This document shows, piece after piece, positions 34,255 to 43,752 of a stretch of 64,000 nucleotides of DNA. The notes below the pieces were generated by a model, which made no database searches, was not told the DNA's origin, and was given only the letters and a program-made list of their open reading frames with translations. Position 1 is the stretch's first letter. Each line of letters begins with the position of its first letter. This stretch comes from Microbacterium sp. LWH11-1.2. Its GTDB lineage: Bacteria > Actinomycetota > Actinomycetes > Actinomycetales > Microbacteriaceae. The position numbers and the translations under genes were made by a program. The DNA is taken from NCBI RefSeq assembly GCF_038397745.1, contig NZ_CP151636.1, forward strand, positions 3,844,001 through 3,908,000. The letters are read 5' to 3'.

Positions 34255-35703
34255 GTGGCACCCTCGACCGAAACATCTCACGAGCACACCGCTCTCCGCC
34301 CCGGTGCCCTCGGCGTCGCCGGCATCGTCTTCCTCGTGCTCGCCGCGGTCGCACCGCTCACGGGCATCGTGGTCGTCGCGTCCCTGGCGATCGCCCTCGG
34401 CAACGGCGGCGGCACCCCGATGTCGTTCTTCCTGGTGGCGGCGATCCTGCTGCTCTTCGCCGTCGGCTACGCGCAGATGTCCAAGCAGCTCGTGAACGCC
34501 GGCGGCTTCTACGCGTTCGTCGTGAAGGGCCTCGGCCGCACCGGCGGTCTGATCGCCGGGCTCATCGCGACTCTCGGCTACAACTTCTTCGTCGTGGGCA
34601 CGATCGGCACCAGCGGATTCTTCATGCAGACGATCATCCGCGACCTCACCGGTCTCGACGTGCACTGGCTCGTATGGGGCCTGCTCTCGATCGTGGTGTG
34701 CTTCGTCCTCGCCCGCATCGGCGTCGACTTCAGCTCGAAGGTGCTGGGCGTCTGCCTGGTGCTCGAGGTGCTGATGCTCGTCGTGTTCGACGTGTCGGTG
34801 CTCGTGCAGACCGGGTACGACCTGGGTGCGTTCAGCCCGGAGGCGGTGTTCTCCGGCTCCCTGCCGATCGGACTCCTGCTCGCCGCGACCGGCTTCCTGG
34901 GGTTCGAGGCGACCGCGCTCTTCAGCGAAGAGGCGAATCAGCCGCTGCGCACCATCCCCCGCGCCACCTACACCTCGATCATCGCGATCGGCGTGATCCT
35001 GGGCGTCACGACCTGGGCCGTGGTCAGCGCGACCGGAGTGGCGCAGGCGCAGGCGACCGCGCTCGAGCACCTCCCGACGGGCGACCTGATCTTCTCCCTG
35101 TCGCAGCAGTACCTCGGGGGCACCCTCACCACGGTGATGATGGTGCTCCTGCTGGTGAGCCTGTTCGCCGCGATGCTCGCCTTCCACAACTCGGCGACCC
35201 GCTACCTGTACTCGCTGGGACGCTCGCGGATCCTGCCGCAGGCGCTCGCGCGCACCAGGGCCAACGGCGCCCCGCAGCTCGCCGGTATCGTGCAGGCCGC
35301 ATTCGCCGGCATCATGGCGATCATCTTCGCGATCGCCGGCGCCGACCCGATCCTCACGCTCGTTCCCGCGATGCTCGGCTTCGGTACCCTCAGCGTGCTG
35401 ATCCTGCAGGGACTCGCGGCGATCTCGATCGTCGTGTACTTCCGCCGCAACCGGGACCCGCGCTGGTGGAGCACGTTCATCGCACCCGGAATCGGATTCC
35501 TCGGCATCGCGGCGATCTCGGTCCTCGCCGTCGTGAACTTCAACATCGTCGCCGGCTCCGAGGAGCTCGCGATCCGGCTGATGCCGCTGCTGCTGGTCGT
35601 CGCGCTGATCGGCGGCATCGCGTACGGCGCCTACCTCAAGCGCGCGAAGCCCGCCGTCTACGACGGACTCGCCACCGACCTGGAGAAGTTCAGCGACCGC
35701 TGA
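34255..35703 (+). CDS. APC-family amino acid/amine permease
   Basis: A 482-residue transporter with about twelve helices. The first helix reads LGVAGIVFLVLAAVAPLTGIVVVASLAIALGNGGGTPMSFF, followed by VNAGGFYAFVVKGLGR, FLGFEATALFSEEANQPLRTIPRATY (a conserved APC loop) and FHNSATRYLYSLGRSRILPQALAR. I chose the GTG at 34255, seven bases after AAAGGAGC. It heads a unit with a MoaF gene and an amidohydrolase, so it probably brings in the compound those proteins act on. Confidence 0.93.
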   Translation: MAPSTETSHEHTALRPGALGVAGIVFLVLAAVAPLTGIVVVASLAIALGNGGGTPMSFFLVAAILLLFAVGYAQMSKQLVNAGGFYAFVVKGLGRTGGLIAGLIATLGYNFFVVGTIGTSGFFMQTIIRDLTGLDVHWLVWGLLSIVVCFVLARIGVDFSSKVLGVCLVLEVLMLVVFDVSVLVQTGYDLGAFSPEAVFSGSLPIGLLLAATGFLGFEATALFSEEANQPLRTIPRATYTSIIAIGVILGVTTWAVVSATGVAQAQATALEHLPTGDLIFSLSQQYLGGTLTTVMMVLLLVSLFAAMLAFHNSATRYLYSLGRSRILPQALARTRANGAPQLAGIVQAAFAGIMAIIFAIAGADPILTLVPAMLGFGTLSVLILQGLAAISIVVYFRRNRDPRWWSTFIAPGIGFLGIAAISVLAVVNFNIVAGSEELAIRLMPLLLVVALIGGIAYGAYLKRAKPAVYDGLATDLEKFSDR

Positions 35704-35745
35704 CGCTCTCCCCCGCCTCCCCCATCGACAGAGCAAGGACGACGC

Positions 35746-36585
35746 ATGACGACCCTGAACCCCGCAGACACCTCCACCTGGCTGCCGCTCGAGGGCCTCG
35801 CCCCCGGCTTCGACGCCAACAAGGCGCCGCACACCACGGCGCTCAGCGGCCGTGAGATCGCGGTCGTCGACGCCCGCGGCACCCGCATCGTGCACCGCTT
35901 CGGCGACACCACGGTCTCCTGGCAGTATCACCCGGGCTCGGAGGATCCCACCGAAGCCGCAGCGGACACCGATGACTACGAGGCGTTCGAGGTCGATGAC
36001 GATCTCTACTTCGTGCAGTTCCATCACCGCTACCTGCCGAACGAGGCCGTCTCGCTCGTGCTGGATCTCCGCGCCGGTCGTGCCCTCGCCGTGATCTCGA
36101 TCATCCTCCCCGCCCCGGAGCAGGGCCGCACCCGCGTGCAGCACGTCTTCGCGCCGAGCGTGATCGAGGGCGCCGACGTGTCGGGCGCCGAGGCCGCACC
36201 GACGACGACCCTGATCGGGCGTCGGGTCGAGTGGGTCTACAGCGCCGAGCACGCCTACGAGCACGTCTACCTGTCGTCGCGGTGGTACTCGTGGCAGTGC
36301 CTGGCCGGGCCGGAGCGCGGCCTCGCCGACACCGACGAGAACACCGTGTGGGAGGTGCGTCCCGGCATCTACATCTTCGCGTGGCGCGAGAAGGTGATCC
36401 CCTGCGCCTCGGTGACGATCGCCGACCACCGCGACGTGAACGCGATCCGCTCGCACGGCGTGCTGTTCGGGCTCGACGAGACGGGCGAGGTGCCAACGCA
36501 CTTCACGTTCGGTGCGCACGGACGGCTGCTGTCGACCACGCTCCACGCGCCCGAGCTCGAGCCGGCCGCCTTCGGAGAGGACTGA
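35746..36585 (+). CDS. MoaF-family protein (copy 2)
   Basis: A 279-residue MoaF protein. The conserved C-terminal block is WVYSAEHAYEHVYLSSRWYSWQCLAG, then TVWEVRPGIYIFAWREKVIPCASVTI and LFGLDETG; the N-terminal half has LSGREIAVVDARGTRIVHRFGDTTVSWQYH and DDYEAFEVDDDLYFVQFHH. The acidic/His/aromatic pattern suggests a ligand-binding barrel. It follows the permease by 42 bases and precedes the amidohydrolase by one base, and so belongs to a permease-MoaF-amidohydrolase operon. Two MoaF copies within 10 kb, each next to a transporter, are notable. Confidence 0.82.
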   Translation: MTTLNPADTSTWLPLEGLAPGFDANKAPHTTALSGREIAVVDARGTRIVHRFGDTTVSWQYHPGSEDPTEAAADTDDYEAFEVDDDLYFVQFHHRYLPNEAVSLVLDLRAGRALAVISIILPAPEQGRTRVQHVFAPSVIEGADVSGAEAAPTTTLIGRRVEWVYSAEHAYEHVYLSSRWYSWQCLAGPERGLADTDENTVWEVRPGIYIFAWREKVIPCASVTIADHRDVNAIRSHGVLFGLDETGEVPTHFTFGAHGRLLSTTLHAPELEPAAFGED

Positions 36586-36586
36586 G

Positions 36587-38230
36587 ATGGAGGCCGCCGC
36601 CGACCTGGTCGTCACCGGCTCCGTGATCCGAACCGCCGACCGGTCGAACCCGCTCGTCGAGGCCTTCGCGGTCCGCGACGGACGAGTGCTCGCGGTCGGT
36701 TCCCTCGCCGATGTCATACGGCTGCGAGGACAGGGAACGCGGATGCTGGACGTCGGGGACGCGGCGGTCTATCCCGGTTTCGTCGACGTGCACAACCATC
36801 ACGCGCTGGCCGGCCGCACCGACCTGTTCGAGCTGTCGCTGCCGCCGTCGCTGACCCTCGATGAGATCCTCGCGCACGTGCGCGACAGGGCGGCCGCACT
36901 GCCCGCCGATGCCTGGATCGTCGGCGGCGCGGTGCCGACGACGCTGCTGCCTTCGCTGGCGAACACGTACTCGCGCCGGCGACTCGACGACGCATCCGGC
37001 GGACGGCCGGTGATGCTCATGGAGGACTCCCGGCACAACCGCTGGGTGAACACGCGTGCGCTCGAGCTCGCGGGCATCACCGCGACGAGCATCCCGTCGT
37101 CGGGCGTGACGATGCTCGACCCCGACGACGGCACCCCCACGGGCGTGCTGCTGGAGGCGGCGGGGATCCCGGTGCAGGAGGCCTTCGACGTCGGCGGCGG
37201 GCTCACACCGGAGCAGCATGTGGCCGCCTCGCGCCGCGGCGTCGAGCTGCTGAACTCCTTCGGTATCACGACCTTCCAAGACGCGGGTGTCTCGGTCGAC
37301 ATCCTCGGCGCCCTCGCGACCCTCGACCGCGCGGGAGCGCTGAACGCGTGGGTCGTGTCGTCGATGCTCATCAACGACGACATCTTCGGCGTCGCGCCGA
37401 TCGGCACGCCCCTCATCGAACGAGGAGAGGAGTTCCGCACGACGCACCACCGCCCCGACTTCGTGAAGATCTTCCTCGACGGCGTGCCCCCGGCGCACAC
37501 GGCCGCCTTCCTCGATCCGTATCCGGCCGACGCCGCACACGGCGCGCACTTCCACGGCGAGACGACGATGACGTTCGACGAGCTCGCCGGCTGGCTGCGC
37601 GTGGTCGCCGACAGAGGTCTCGGCGCGAAGGTCCACTGCACCGGCGACGGCTCCGCCCGGCTCGTGCTGGATGTCGCGGAGCGCCTGCGGGGCGAGGGCG
37701 TCACCACCCCGATCCAGATCGCGCACGGACAGTTCCTCGCCGACACCGACATCCCTCGGCTGCAGGCACTGGACGTGTCGGCCGACATCTCCCCGTTCAT
37801 CTGGTTCCCCGGTGTCATCCCCCAGGCGCTCGCCGACGTGCTCGGCGAGCGCGCGGAGCACTCGCAGCCGAACCGCGCGCTGATCGACTCCGGCGCACTG
37901 GTTGCCGGCGGGTCGGACTGGCCGGTGAGCGAGTCCCCGAACACCCTGGAGGGACTGCAGGGCCTGGTGACGCGAGCCGATCCGCTCGGGCGCGCACCCG
38001 GCGTGCTCTGGCCGGAGCAGGCCATCTCCGCCGAGGAGGCGCTCGAGGTCTTCACGATCAACGCGGCGACGGCCATGGGCCTCGGTGCGGAGACCGGTTC
38101 CCTGACGCCCGGCAAGTCCGCGGACTTCGTCGTGCTGGCGCGCGACGCGATCGCCGGGCCGCCGGACGAGATCGTGCACACGCCTGTCATCTCGACGTGG
38201 TTCGCCGGCCGCGAGGTGCACGCCGCCTGA
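36587..38230 (+). CDS. YtcJ/NfdA-type amidohydrolase
   Basis: A 547-residue metal-dependent amidohydrolase. The first metal motif is [10 protein letters not shown]; a later Lys in [21 protein letters not shown] fits the carbamylated or metal-near Lys; further ligands are in KVHCTGDGS and IAHGQFL, and the final Asp in AGGSDWPV. The closing [14 protein letters not shown] is the amidohydrolase beta-sandwich. The YtcJ group includes N-substituted formamide deformylase, which frees primary amines from formamides. With a permease, MoaF proteins and an amine oxidase nearby, release of an amine from an imported amide is a reasonable guess. ATG follows GGAGAGGAC. Confidence 0.87.
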   Translation: MEAAADLVVTGSVIRTADRSNPLVEAFAVRDGRVLAVGSLADVIRLRGQGTRMLDVGDAAVYPGFVDVHNHHALAGRTDLFELSLPPSLTLDEILAHVRDRAAALPADAWIVGGAVPTTLLPSLANTYSRRRLDDASGGRPVMLMEDSRHNRWVNTRALELAGITATSIPSSGVTMLDPDDGTPTGVLLEAAGIPVQEAFDVGGGLTPEQHVAASRRGVELLNSFGITTFQDAGVSVDILGALATLDRAGALNAWVVSSMLINDDIFGVAPIGTPLIERGEEFRTTHHRPDFVKIFLDGVPPAHTAAFLDPYPADAAHGAHFHGETTMTFDELAGWLRVVADRGLGAKVHCTGDGSARLVLDVAERLRGEGVTTPIQIAHGQFLADTDIPRLQALDVSADISPFIWFPGVIPQALADVLGERAEHSQPNRALIDSGALVAGGSDWPVSESPNTLEGLQGLVTRADPLGRAPGVLWPEQAISAEEALEVFTINAATAMGLGAETGSLTPGKSADFVVLARDAIAGPPDEIVHTPVISTWFAGREVHAA

Positions 38231-38253
38231 CGCGAGGACCACCCGTACCGCCG

Positions 38254-38288
38254 AAACCCCCACCCGCGGTCATCGCGGGTGGGGGTTT
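38254..38288. terminator. Bidirectional intrinsic terminator
   Basis: AAACCCCCACCCGCG, a five-base loop (GTCAT) and CGCGGGTGGGGGTTT form a perfect 15-bp stem ending in T residues on the right and, on the opposite strand, on the left. It lies between the convergent amidohydrolase and GMC genes and can serve both. Confidence 0.9.
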
Positions 38289-38312
38289 CTCGTCGGCGTC
38301 GCGCGCGGCGTC

Positions 38313-39779
38313 TCAGTCCGCGAGCACGAACCCCGCCCCGCGCTCCCCGATCATCGCGGCGGGCGCATTGGTGTTGCCGGTCGGAACCGTGGGGATGACA
38401 GAGGCGTCGATCACCCGCAGACCGTCGACCCCGTGCACGCGCAGTCGAGGGTCGACCACGGCATCGGCATCCGTCCCCATCCGGCACGTGCCGACCTGGT
38501 GGTGGTAGGTGATGGCGGTGCGGCGCACCCAGTCCTCGACGTCGGAATCCGACACGTCGGGACCGGGATAGGCCTCCACCGCGCCCCACCGCTCGGCGAG
38601 GGCCGGCTGGGCACCGATGCGGCGGCACTGGCGCACGGATGCCGCGAGCGAGGCGACATCGCGGTCGTCGGCCAGCGCGGCCAGGTCGATGTCCGGTCGA
38701 TCGCCCAGCCCGGGGCCGGTGAGTGTCAGCGCACCACGGCTGTACGGCGTCACGAGCCCGGCCATCAGGGTGAATCCGTCGTCCCCCTTCGGATCCAGCT
38801 CGCCCCACATCGGCACCGAGAAGTGGATGGGCTGCGTGTCGGGCTCCGCGAGGTCGTCGCGACTGCGCCAGAAGAGGTGAGTCTGCGTCACCGAGACGCC
38901 GGGCTGCGGCGGACCGACCGGGCGCGCCGTCGTCGTGAAGACGACCGGCGAGAGGAGGTGGTCGTGCAGGTTCTTCCCGACCCCCGGAGAGTCCTGCACG
39001 ACCGGGATCCCCAGGGCCTCGAGCTCCGTCGCGGGTCCGATGCCCGATCGCAGCAGGATGATCGGCGAACCGATGGCGCCGGCCGAGAGGATGACCTCGT
39101 CGGCGAACACGTCCTCGGAGTCCGCGCCCTCGCCCAGCCGGACCCCCCGCGCCCGGCCGTCCTCGATGATCACCGAGTGGACTTCCCGTCCGGTGATGAT
39201 CGTCAGCTTCTCAGCGACCGGTTGCGCGTACGTCGTCCAGGTGTTCACCCGGCGACCGTCGCGGATCGTGACCTGCTGCTGGGAGACCCCGTCGAGGACG
39301 CCGCCGTTGTAGTTCGGATTGTGCGGCAGCCCCTCCTCCACGGCGGCGGCGATGATCGACTCCTGGATCGGCGAGAGCGCATAGTCGTCGCTCACGTACA
39401 GCAGGTCGTGCTCGATCGCGTCGTACACGGGTTCGACCTCGGACCAGCCCCAGCCGGTCGCGCCGGCCGTCTCCCACGCGTCGTAGTCGGATGCCGCTCC
39501 GCGCACCCAGATCATGGCGTTGAGAGCGTGCGAGCCTCCGGTCACCTTGCCCCGGGGCAGGTGCAGCCGACGCCCGGCCGCATGTTCCTGCGGCACGGTG
39601 AAGTAGTCCCAGTCCTCGGCCGAGTGCCACAGCTCTCCCGCGCGCGAGGGATCGTGGATCGCCGGATTCGTGTCGTACCCGCCCGCTTCGATGAGGGTCA
39701 CCGCGACGCCGGCATCCGCCAGCCTCCGCGCGACGATCGCCCCCGACGTGCCGGCTCCGACGACGATGGCAGAGCGCAT
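38313..39779 (-). CDS. GMC-family FAD alcohol oxidoreductase
   Basis: A 488-residue choline-dehydrogenase-like flavoprotein. FAD binding is by [16 protein letters not shown] with the following Glu (IEAGG); [19 protein letters not shown] and [19 protein letters not shown] are the GMC signatures, and the C-terminus has [12 protein letters not shown] with the catalytic His, then [27 protein letters not shown]. It starts three bases after the aldehyde dehydrogenase stop (ribosome site GGAAGGG within that gene), so the pair likely oxidises an alcohol through the aldehyde to the acid. Confidence 0.93.
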   Translation of the reverse strand: MRSAIVVGAGTSGAIVARRLADAGVAVTLIEAGGYDTNPAIHDPSRAGELWHSAEDWDYFTVPQEHAAGRRLHLPRGKVTGGSHALNAMIWVRGAASDYDAWETAGATGWGWSEVEPVYDAIEHDLLYVSDDYALSPIQESIIAAAVEEGLPHNPNYNGGVLDGVSQQQVTIRDGRRVNTWTTYAQPVAEKLTIITGREVHSVIIEDGRARGVRLGEGADSEDVFADEVILSAGAIGSPIILLRSGIGPATELEALGIPVVQDSPGVGKNLHDHLLSPVVFTTTARPVGPPQPGVSVTQTHLFWRSRDDLAEPDTQPIHFSVPMWGELDPKGDDGFTLMAGLVTPYSRGALTLTGPGLGDRPDIDLAALADDRDVASLAASVRQCRRIGAQPALAERWGAVEAYPGPDVSDSDVEDWVRRTAITYHHQVGTCRMGTDADAVVDPRLRVHGVDGLRVIDASVIPTVPTGNTNAPAAMIGERGAGFVLAD

Positions 39780-39782
39780 GGG

Positions 39783-41219
39783 TCAGCCCTTCCGACCGGG
39801 GCCGGACACGACCTGCGTCACGGCCACCGACTTGAGGCCCTCAACTCCGAACTCCAGTCCGTAGCCCGAGCTCTTGACCCCGCCGAACGGCACCATCGGA
39901 TGCAGACCGCCGTGCGAGTTGATCCACACGGTCCCGGCCTCCATCCGCGAGGCGGCCGCGCGTGCCGCCGCAGGGTCGCTCGACCAGACCGAGGCTCCGA
40001 GACCCACGTCGACCGCGTTCGCCCAGGCGAAGGCCTCGTCGACGTCGGAGTACCGGATCACGGGGAGCGCCGGACCGAACTGCTCCTCCTGCACGAGGGC
40101 GGCGTCGTTGTCGATGTCGGCGACGATGGTCGGGCGGTAGAAGAGCTCCCCCAGCTCCGGCGCCGCGTCGCCACCCGTCACGATGCGGGCGCCACGGCTC
40201 TTCGCGTCGTCGACCAGGCGGGTGACGATGTCGAACTGGGCGCGGTTCTGCAGGGGTCCGAGCACGTTGTCCTCGTCGAGGCCGTTGCCCATCGGCACGG
40301 ATCCCGCGATCTCGGCGAGCGCACCGACGACGTCGTCGTAGACGGAGTCGTGCACGTAGAGGCGCTTCATCGCCGCACACGTCTGGCCGGTGTTGATGAA
40401 GGCGCCCCAGAAGAGATCCTCGGCGATGGCGGCGGCATCCGTCCCCGGAAGCACGATGCCGGCGTCGTTGCCGCCGAGTTCGAGGGTGAGACGGGCGAGG
40501 TTCCCGGCGGAGCTCTCGATGATGCGTCGTCCGGTCGCGGTCGATCCGGTGAACATGATCTTGGCGATGTCGGGGTGGGAGGCGAGTCGCGCCCCCACCT
40601 CACGGTCTCCGGAGACGCCGATCAGCACATCGGCCGGGAGCACCTCGTTCATGACGGCGAGCATCGCGAGCACGCTGAGGGGCGTGTACTCGCTCGGCTT
40701 CGCGACGACCGTGTTGCCCATCCGGAGCGAGGGCCCGATCTGCCAGATGGTGATCATGAGCGGCCAGTTCCACGGACCGATCGCGCCCACGACGCCGGCG
40801 GCCTTGTAGACGAGCTCGGCATGGAGTGTCTCGTCGTCGACCAGCACCTGCGGTTCGATGACGATGCTCGCGTTGGTGCGCAGCCACGCCGAGCAGGCGC
40901 CCAGCTCGAAGCGGGCGTTCGGGCCGTTCAGGGGCTTGCCCTGCTCGCGCGAGAGCAGGTGGGCCAGCGCCTCGGCGTTCGCGTCGATCGCATCGGCGGC
41001 CGCGAGCAGCAGCTCGCTGCGCCTCTCGTGGCCGAGCGCCTCCCAGGCGGGCTGCGCGGCCGCGGCACGCGCGACCGCGTCGTCGAGATCGGCGACAGCG
41101 TGCACCGGCGCGCGGCCGATGATCTCGCGGGTCGCCGCGTCGGGGATGTCGCGCCCCGCGCCCTCCGGCGCCTGGATGCGGTCGAGCAGCACGGCGGCTG
41201 CTGCGGCGGATTCGGACAT
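39783..41219 (-). CDS. Aldehyde dehydrogenase
   Basis: A 478-residue NAD(P)-dependent aldehyde dehydrogenase. Motifs: GPWNWPL, KPSEYTPLS, FTGSTATGRRI, catalytic Glu in LTLELGGNDAGIV, catalytic Cys in FINTGQTCAAMKR, and EEQFGPALPVI. Start MSESAAAA is chosen for GAAGGAG upstream. It is paired with a GMC oxidoreductase and preceded by a TetR gene, like bet-type loci, but phenylacetaldehyde or another aryl aldehyde from the amine oxidase would equally fit the setting. Confidence 0.93.
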   Translation of the reverse strand: MSESAAAAAVLLDRIQAPEGAGRDIPDAATREIIGRAPVHAVADLDDAVARAAAAQPAWEALGHERRSELLLAAADAIDANAEALAHLLSREQGKPLNGPNARFELGACSAWLRTNASIVIEPQVLVDDETLHAELVYKAAGVVGAIGPWNWPLMITIWQIGPSLRMGNTVVAKPSEYTPLSVLAMLAVMNEVLPADVLIGVSGDREVGARLASHPDIAKIMFTGSTATGRRIIESSAGNLARLTLELGGNDAGIVLPGTDAAAIAEDLFWGAFINTGQTCAAMKRLYVHDSVYDDVVGALAEIAGSVPMGNGLDEDNVLGPLQNRAQFDIVTRLVDDAKSRGARIVTGGDAAPELGELFYRPTIVADIDNDAALVQEEQFGPALPVIRYSDVDEAFAWANAVDVGLGASVWSSDPAAARAAASRMEAGTVWINSHGGLHPMVPFGGVKSSGYGLEFGVEGLKSVAVTQVVSGPGRKG

Positions 41220-41351
41220 CGGTGACTCTCCTTCGAGCGGGACGGGGCCGGCATCGGGGAGGCCGGTCGTCATCTCATTGTCGGATGCCGTCCGGCACGG
41301 CACTTGTCCGGGAGCGCGTCGTAGATGTCCGAGTGCGAAGGATGCCGCGGC

Positions 41352-41954
41352 TCAGCGCGTGCGCAGACCGTCGAGCGCTACGGTCAGCACGTCTCCGGCG
41401 AGCGCAGCGGCGTCTTCGGCTCCGCCGGGCCGGTACCACTCGACGAGCGAGTTGACCATGCCGAAGAGCAGTCGCGTCGCGACCGAGGCGTCGACATCCG
41501 CTCGGACGGCACCGTCCTGCTGGGCGGCGCGGACGATGCGCGTGACCTCCTGGTCGAAGGCACGGCGTCGTTCGAGCGCCCGACGTTCCACGTCGCTGTT
41601 GCCGCGGACGCGCAGCAGCAGGGTCACCGACGGCAGGTGCGCGGCGAGCACACGGACGGCGCCCTGGAGCACGGCCGCCAGACGCTCGCTCGGCACGACC
41701 GTCCGAGTGTCGGCGAGCACGCCTTCGAGACCGTCCAGCGCTTCGCCGAGTGCCGTCTCGAGGATCTCCTCCTTCGAGGAGAAGTGGTGATAGAGAGCGG
41801 CTTTCGACAGCCCGAGCCGGGTGGCGAGGGCGGCGACCGAGGTGGCGTCGTAGCCGGATTCGTTGAAGACGGCGACAGCCGCGTCGAGCAGGCCGCGTCG
41901 GTCGTATCCCGGACGGCCGCGCCGGGCCGGTTCGGTCGCGCCGCTCTGACTCAT
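41352..41954 (-). CDS. TetR-family regulator
   Basis: A 200-residue TetR protein: GRPGYDRRGLLDAAVAVFNESGYDAT, then SVAALATRLGLSKAALYHHFSSKEEIL. It lies 132 bases upstream of the aldehyde dehydrogenase-GMC pair in the same direction. TetR proteins of this type also control paa genes (PaaR), and an imperfect palindrome precedes paaA here, so either set is a possible target. The ATG is preceded by CAGACT and six bases (GACGGG), close to the leaderless pattern seen elsewhere. Confidence 0.87.
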   Translation of the reverse strand: MSQSGATEPARRGRPGYDRRGLLDAAVAVFNESGYDATSVAALATRLGLSKAALYHHFSSKEEILETALGEALDGLEGVLADTRTVVPSERLAAVLQGAVRVLAAHLPSVTLLLRVRGNSDVERRALERRRAFDQEVTRIVRAAQQDGAVRADVDASVATRLLFGMVNSLVEWYRPGGAEDAAALAGDVLTVALDGLRTR

Positions 41955-42048
41955 CCCGTCAGTCTGGCAGGTTCGCCCGCTGTTCCCGTGGCAGCTGCGG
42001 CGGGTTCTGCGGCCGTCGACCCGCCACAGGTGCCACGGGAGCGAGGGG

Positions 42049-42486
42049 TCAGCTCGGCCCGAAGTCCTCGAAGATCAGCGTCGTCCGTGTCGAGCGGATC
42101 GACGGGATCGCCTGGATGTCCTCCAGCACGATGCGACGGAGATCCCGCGCATCGTTGGCCCGCACGAGCAGGATGACGTCGAAGTCGCCGCCGACCAGCG
42201 CCATGTGCTCGATCTCGGGAATCGCGCGCAGGCGGTCGCGCACGTCCTGCCAGGTCGCCTGCTCGATCGCCAGAGTGACGTACGCGCTCGCGTGATGTCC
42301 CAGCAGCACCGGATCCGTGCGCACCGAGTAGCCGGTGATGACGCCGGCATCCGTGAGCCGCTTGATGCGCGCGTGGGCACCGGCGCGCGAGATGTGCACG
42401 GCCTCCGCGATCGCCGTCATCGACGACCGGGCATCCCGGCGGAGCTCTCCGAGGATCGCATGGTCGATGTCATCCAGCACGGTCAT
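42049..42486 (-). CDS. Lrp/AsnC-family regulator (BkdR-type)
   Basis: A 145-residue Lrp protein. The N-terminal helix-turn-helix is LDDIDHAILGELRRDARSSMTAIAEAVHISRAGAHARIKRLTDAGVI, then the RAM ligand domain (HASAYVTLAIEQATWQDVRDRLRAIPEIEHMALVGGDFDVILLVRA). The start MTVLDD follows AAGGGG; a longer frame exists upstream without a ribosome site. It is divergent from the 2-oxoacid dehydrogenase operon, an arrangement typical of BkdR, where branched-chain or aromatic amino acids or their oxoacids act as signals. Confidence 0.9.
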   Translation of the reverse strand: MTVLDDIDHAILGELRRDARSSMTAIAEAVHISRAGAHARIKRLTDAGVITGYSVRTDPVLLGHHASAYVTLAIEQATWQDVRDRLRAIPEIEHMALVGGDFDVILLVRANDARDLRRIVLEDIQAIPSIRSTRTTLIFEDFGPS

Positions 42487-42500
42487 GGGAACCCCTTCGT

Positions 42501-42584
42501 TCGTCCATCGAATTCTGACACTTCGAACGTGGAATCGGCAATTTGCCATGCATCGTCCAGCTTTCATCGCAGTCTCTTGGACGA
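42501..42584. promoter_or_regulatory. Divergent Lrp/2-oxoacid dehydrogenase control region
   Basis: The 165 bases between the two genes hold three copies of TCGTCCA: at 42501-42507 and 42553-42559 on the plus strand and at 42578-42584 inverted. The stretch between them is richer in A/T than its surroundings. They may be Lrp contact sites. The repeats are seen directly; binding is a guess. Confidence 0.35.
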
Positions 42585-42651
42585 CTGAGTTCTGCGAGGC
42601 ATGCTGGGCTCATCGAGTTCGGCAGTGGCGACGAACAGTTGGAGGCGACGG

Positions 42652-43752
42652 ATGCAGCACACCGACATGCTCCCGCGTGACACCGCGGTGCAGCTGATCG
42701 ACCAGAACGGCGCTCCCGTCGCCGACGAGCAGTACGCGCTCCCTGAGGCGGACGTCCTGCTGCGGGCCTACCGCGGCCTGGTCGAGGGACGACGGATCAA
42801 TGATCAGGCCGGCGCCCTCGTGCGCCAGGGCCGTCTCGCCGTCTATCCGTCGTCGCATGGCCAGGAGGCCTGCCAGGTGGGCGCGTCCCTGGTTCTCGGC
42901 GACGCCGACTGGCTGTTCCCCACCTATCGCGACTCGGTCGCCGTCATCGCGCGCGGAGTCGAGCCCGCCGACGCACTGGTGCTCCTCAAGGGCGACTGGC
43001 ACTCCGGCTACGACGTGCGCGCGCACCGGGTCGCACCGCAGGCGACACCCCTCGCGACGCAGCTCCTGCACGCGGTCGGCTTCGCCCAGGCAGCGAAGCA
43101 CCGCGGAGAGGACACGGTCGTCCTCGCCCTCTGCGGCGACGGCGCGACGAGCGAGGGCGACTTCCACGAGGCCATGAACTTCGCCGCCGTGTTCCACGTG
43201 CCCGTCGTCTTCTTCGTGCAGAACAACGAGTTCGCTATCTCCGTGCCCCTCTCCCGCCAGACCGCGGCCCCCTCTCTCGCCCACAAGGCGATCGGGTACG
43301 GGATGCCCGGGCAGCGGGTCGACGGCAACGACGTCGCCGCGGTCCTCGCCGTGCTCGGCGAGGCGGTCTCCCGTGCACGCGCCGGTGGCGGCCCCTCGCT
43401 GGTCGAGGCGCACACGTACCGGATGCAGGCGCACACGAACGCCGACGACGACACCCGCTACCGCGAGCGCGCCGAGGTGCAGGAGTGGGTCGCCCGCGAT
43501 CCCCTGCTGCGCCTGCGGGCCCACCTGACGCAGACCGGCGCCCTCGATGCGGATGCCGAGGAGCGGTTCGCCGCGGGAGCCGAGGAGATCGCCGCCGCCA
43601 TGCGGACGGCGCTGAACACGGATGCTGACCTCGACCCCGAGGACCTCTTCCGATTCGTGACCGAGAAGCGCTCGCCTCAGCTCGAGGAGCAGTGGCAGCT
43701 GCTGCGCGACGAGATCGACCGCTCGCAGCTGGAGACGGAGGGACAGCGATGA
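42652..43752 (+). CDS. 2-oxoacid dehydrogenase E1 alpha subunit
   Basis: A 366-residue thiamine-diphosphate decarboxylase subunit. The binding motif is LCGDGATSEGDFHEAMNFAAVFHVPVVFFVQNN; YPSSHGQEACQVGASLVL and YRDSVAVIARGV are typical of branched-chain and pyruvate E1 alpha chains, as is TYRMQAHTNADDDTRYR near the phosphorylation-loop region of homologues. The ATG follows GGAGG. First of eight genes joined by one- to four-base overlaps. A BkdR-type regulator nearby favours branched-chain oxoacids, while the paa genes behind it leave aryl-pyruvates possible. Confidence 0.92.
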   Translation: MQHTDMLPRDTAVQLIDQNGAPVADEQYALPEADVLLRAYRGLVEGRRINDQAGALVRQGRLAVYPSSHGQEACQVGASLVLGDADWLFPTYRDSVAVIARGVEPADALVLLKGDWHSGYDVRAHRVAPQATPLATQLLHAVGFAQAAKHRGEDTVVLALCGDGATSEGDFHEAMNFAAVFHVPVVFFVQNNEFAISVPLSRQTAAPSLAHKAIGYGMPGQRVDGNDVAAVLAVLGEAVSRARAGGGPSLVEAHTYRMQAHTNADDDTRYRERAEVQEWVARDPLLRLRAHLTQTGALDADAEERFAAGAEEIAAAMRTALNTDADLDPEDLFRFVTEKRSPQLEEQWQLLRDEIDRSQLETEGQR

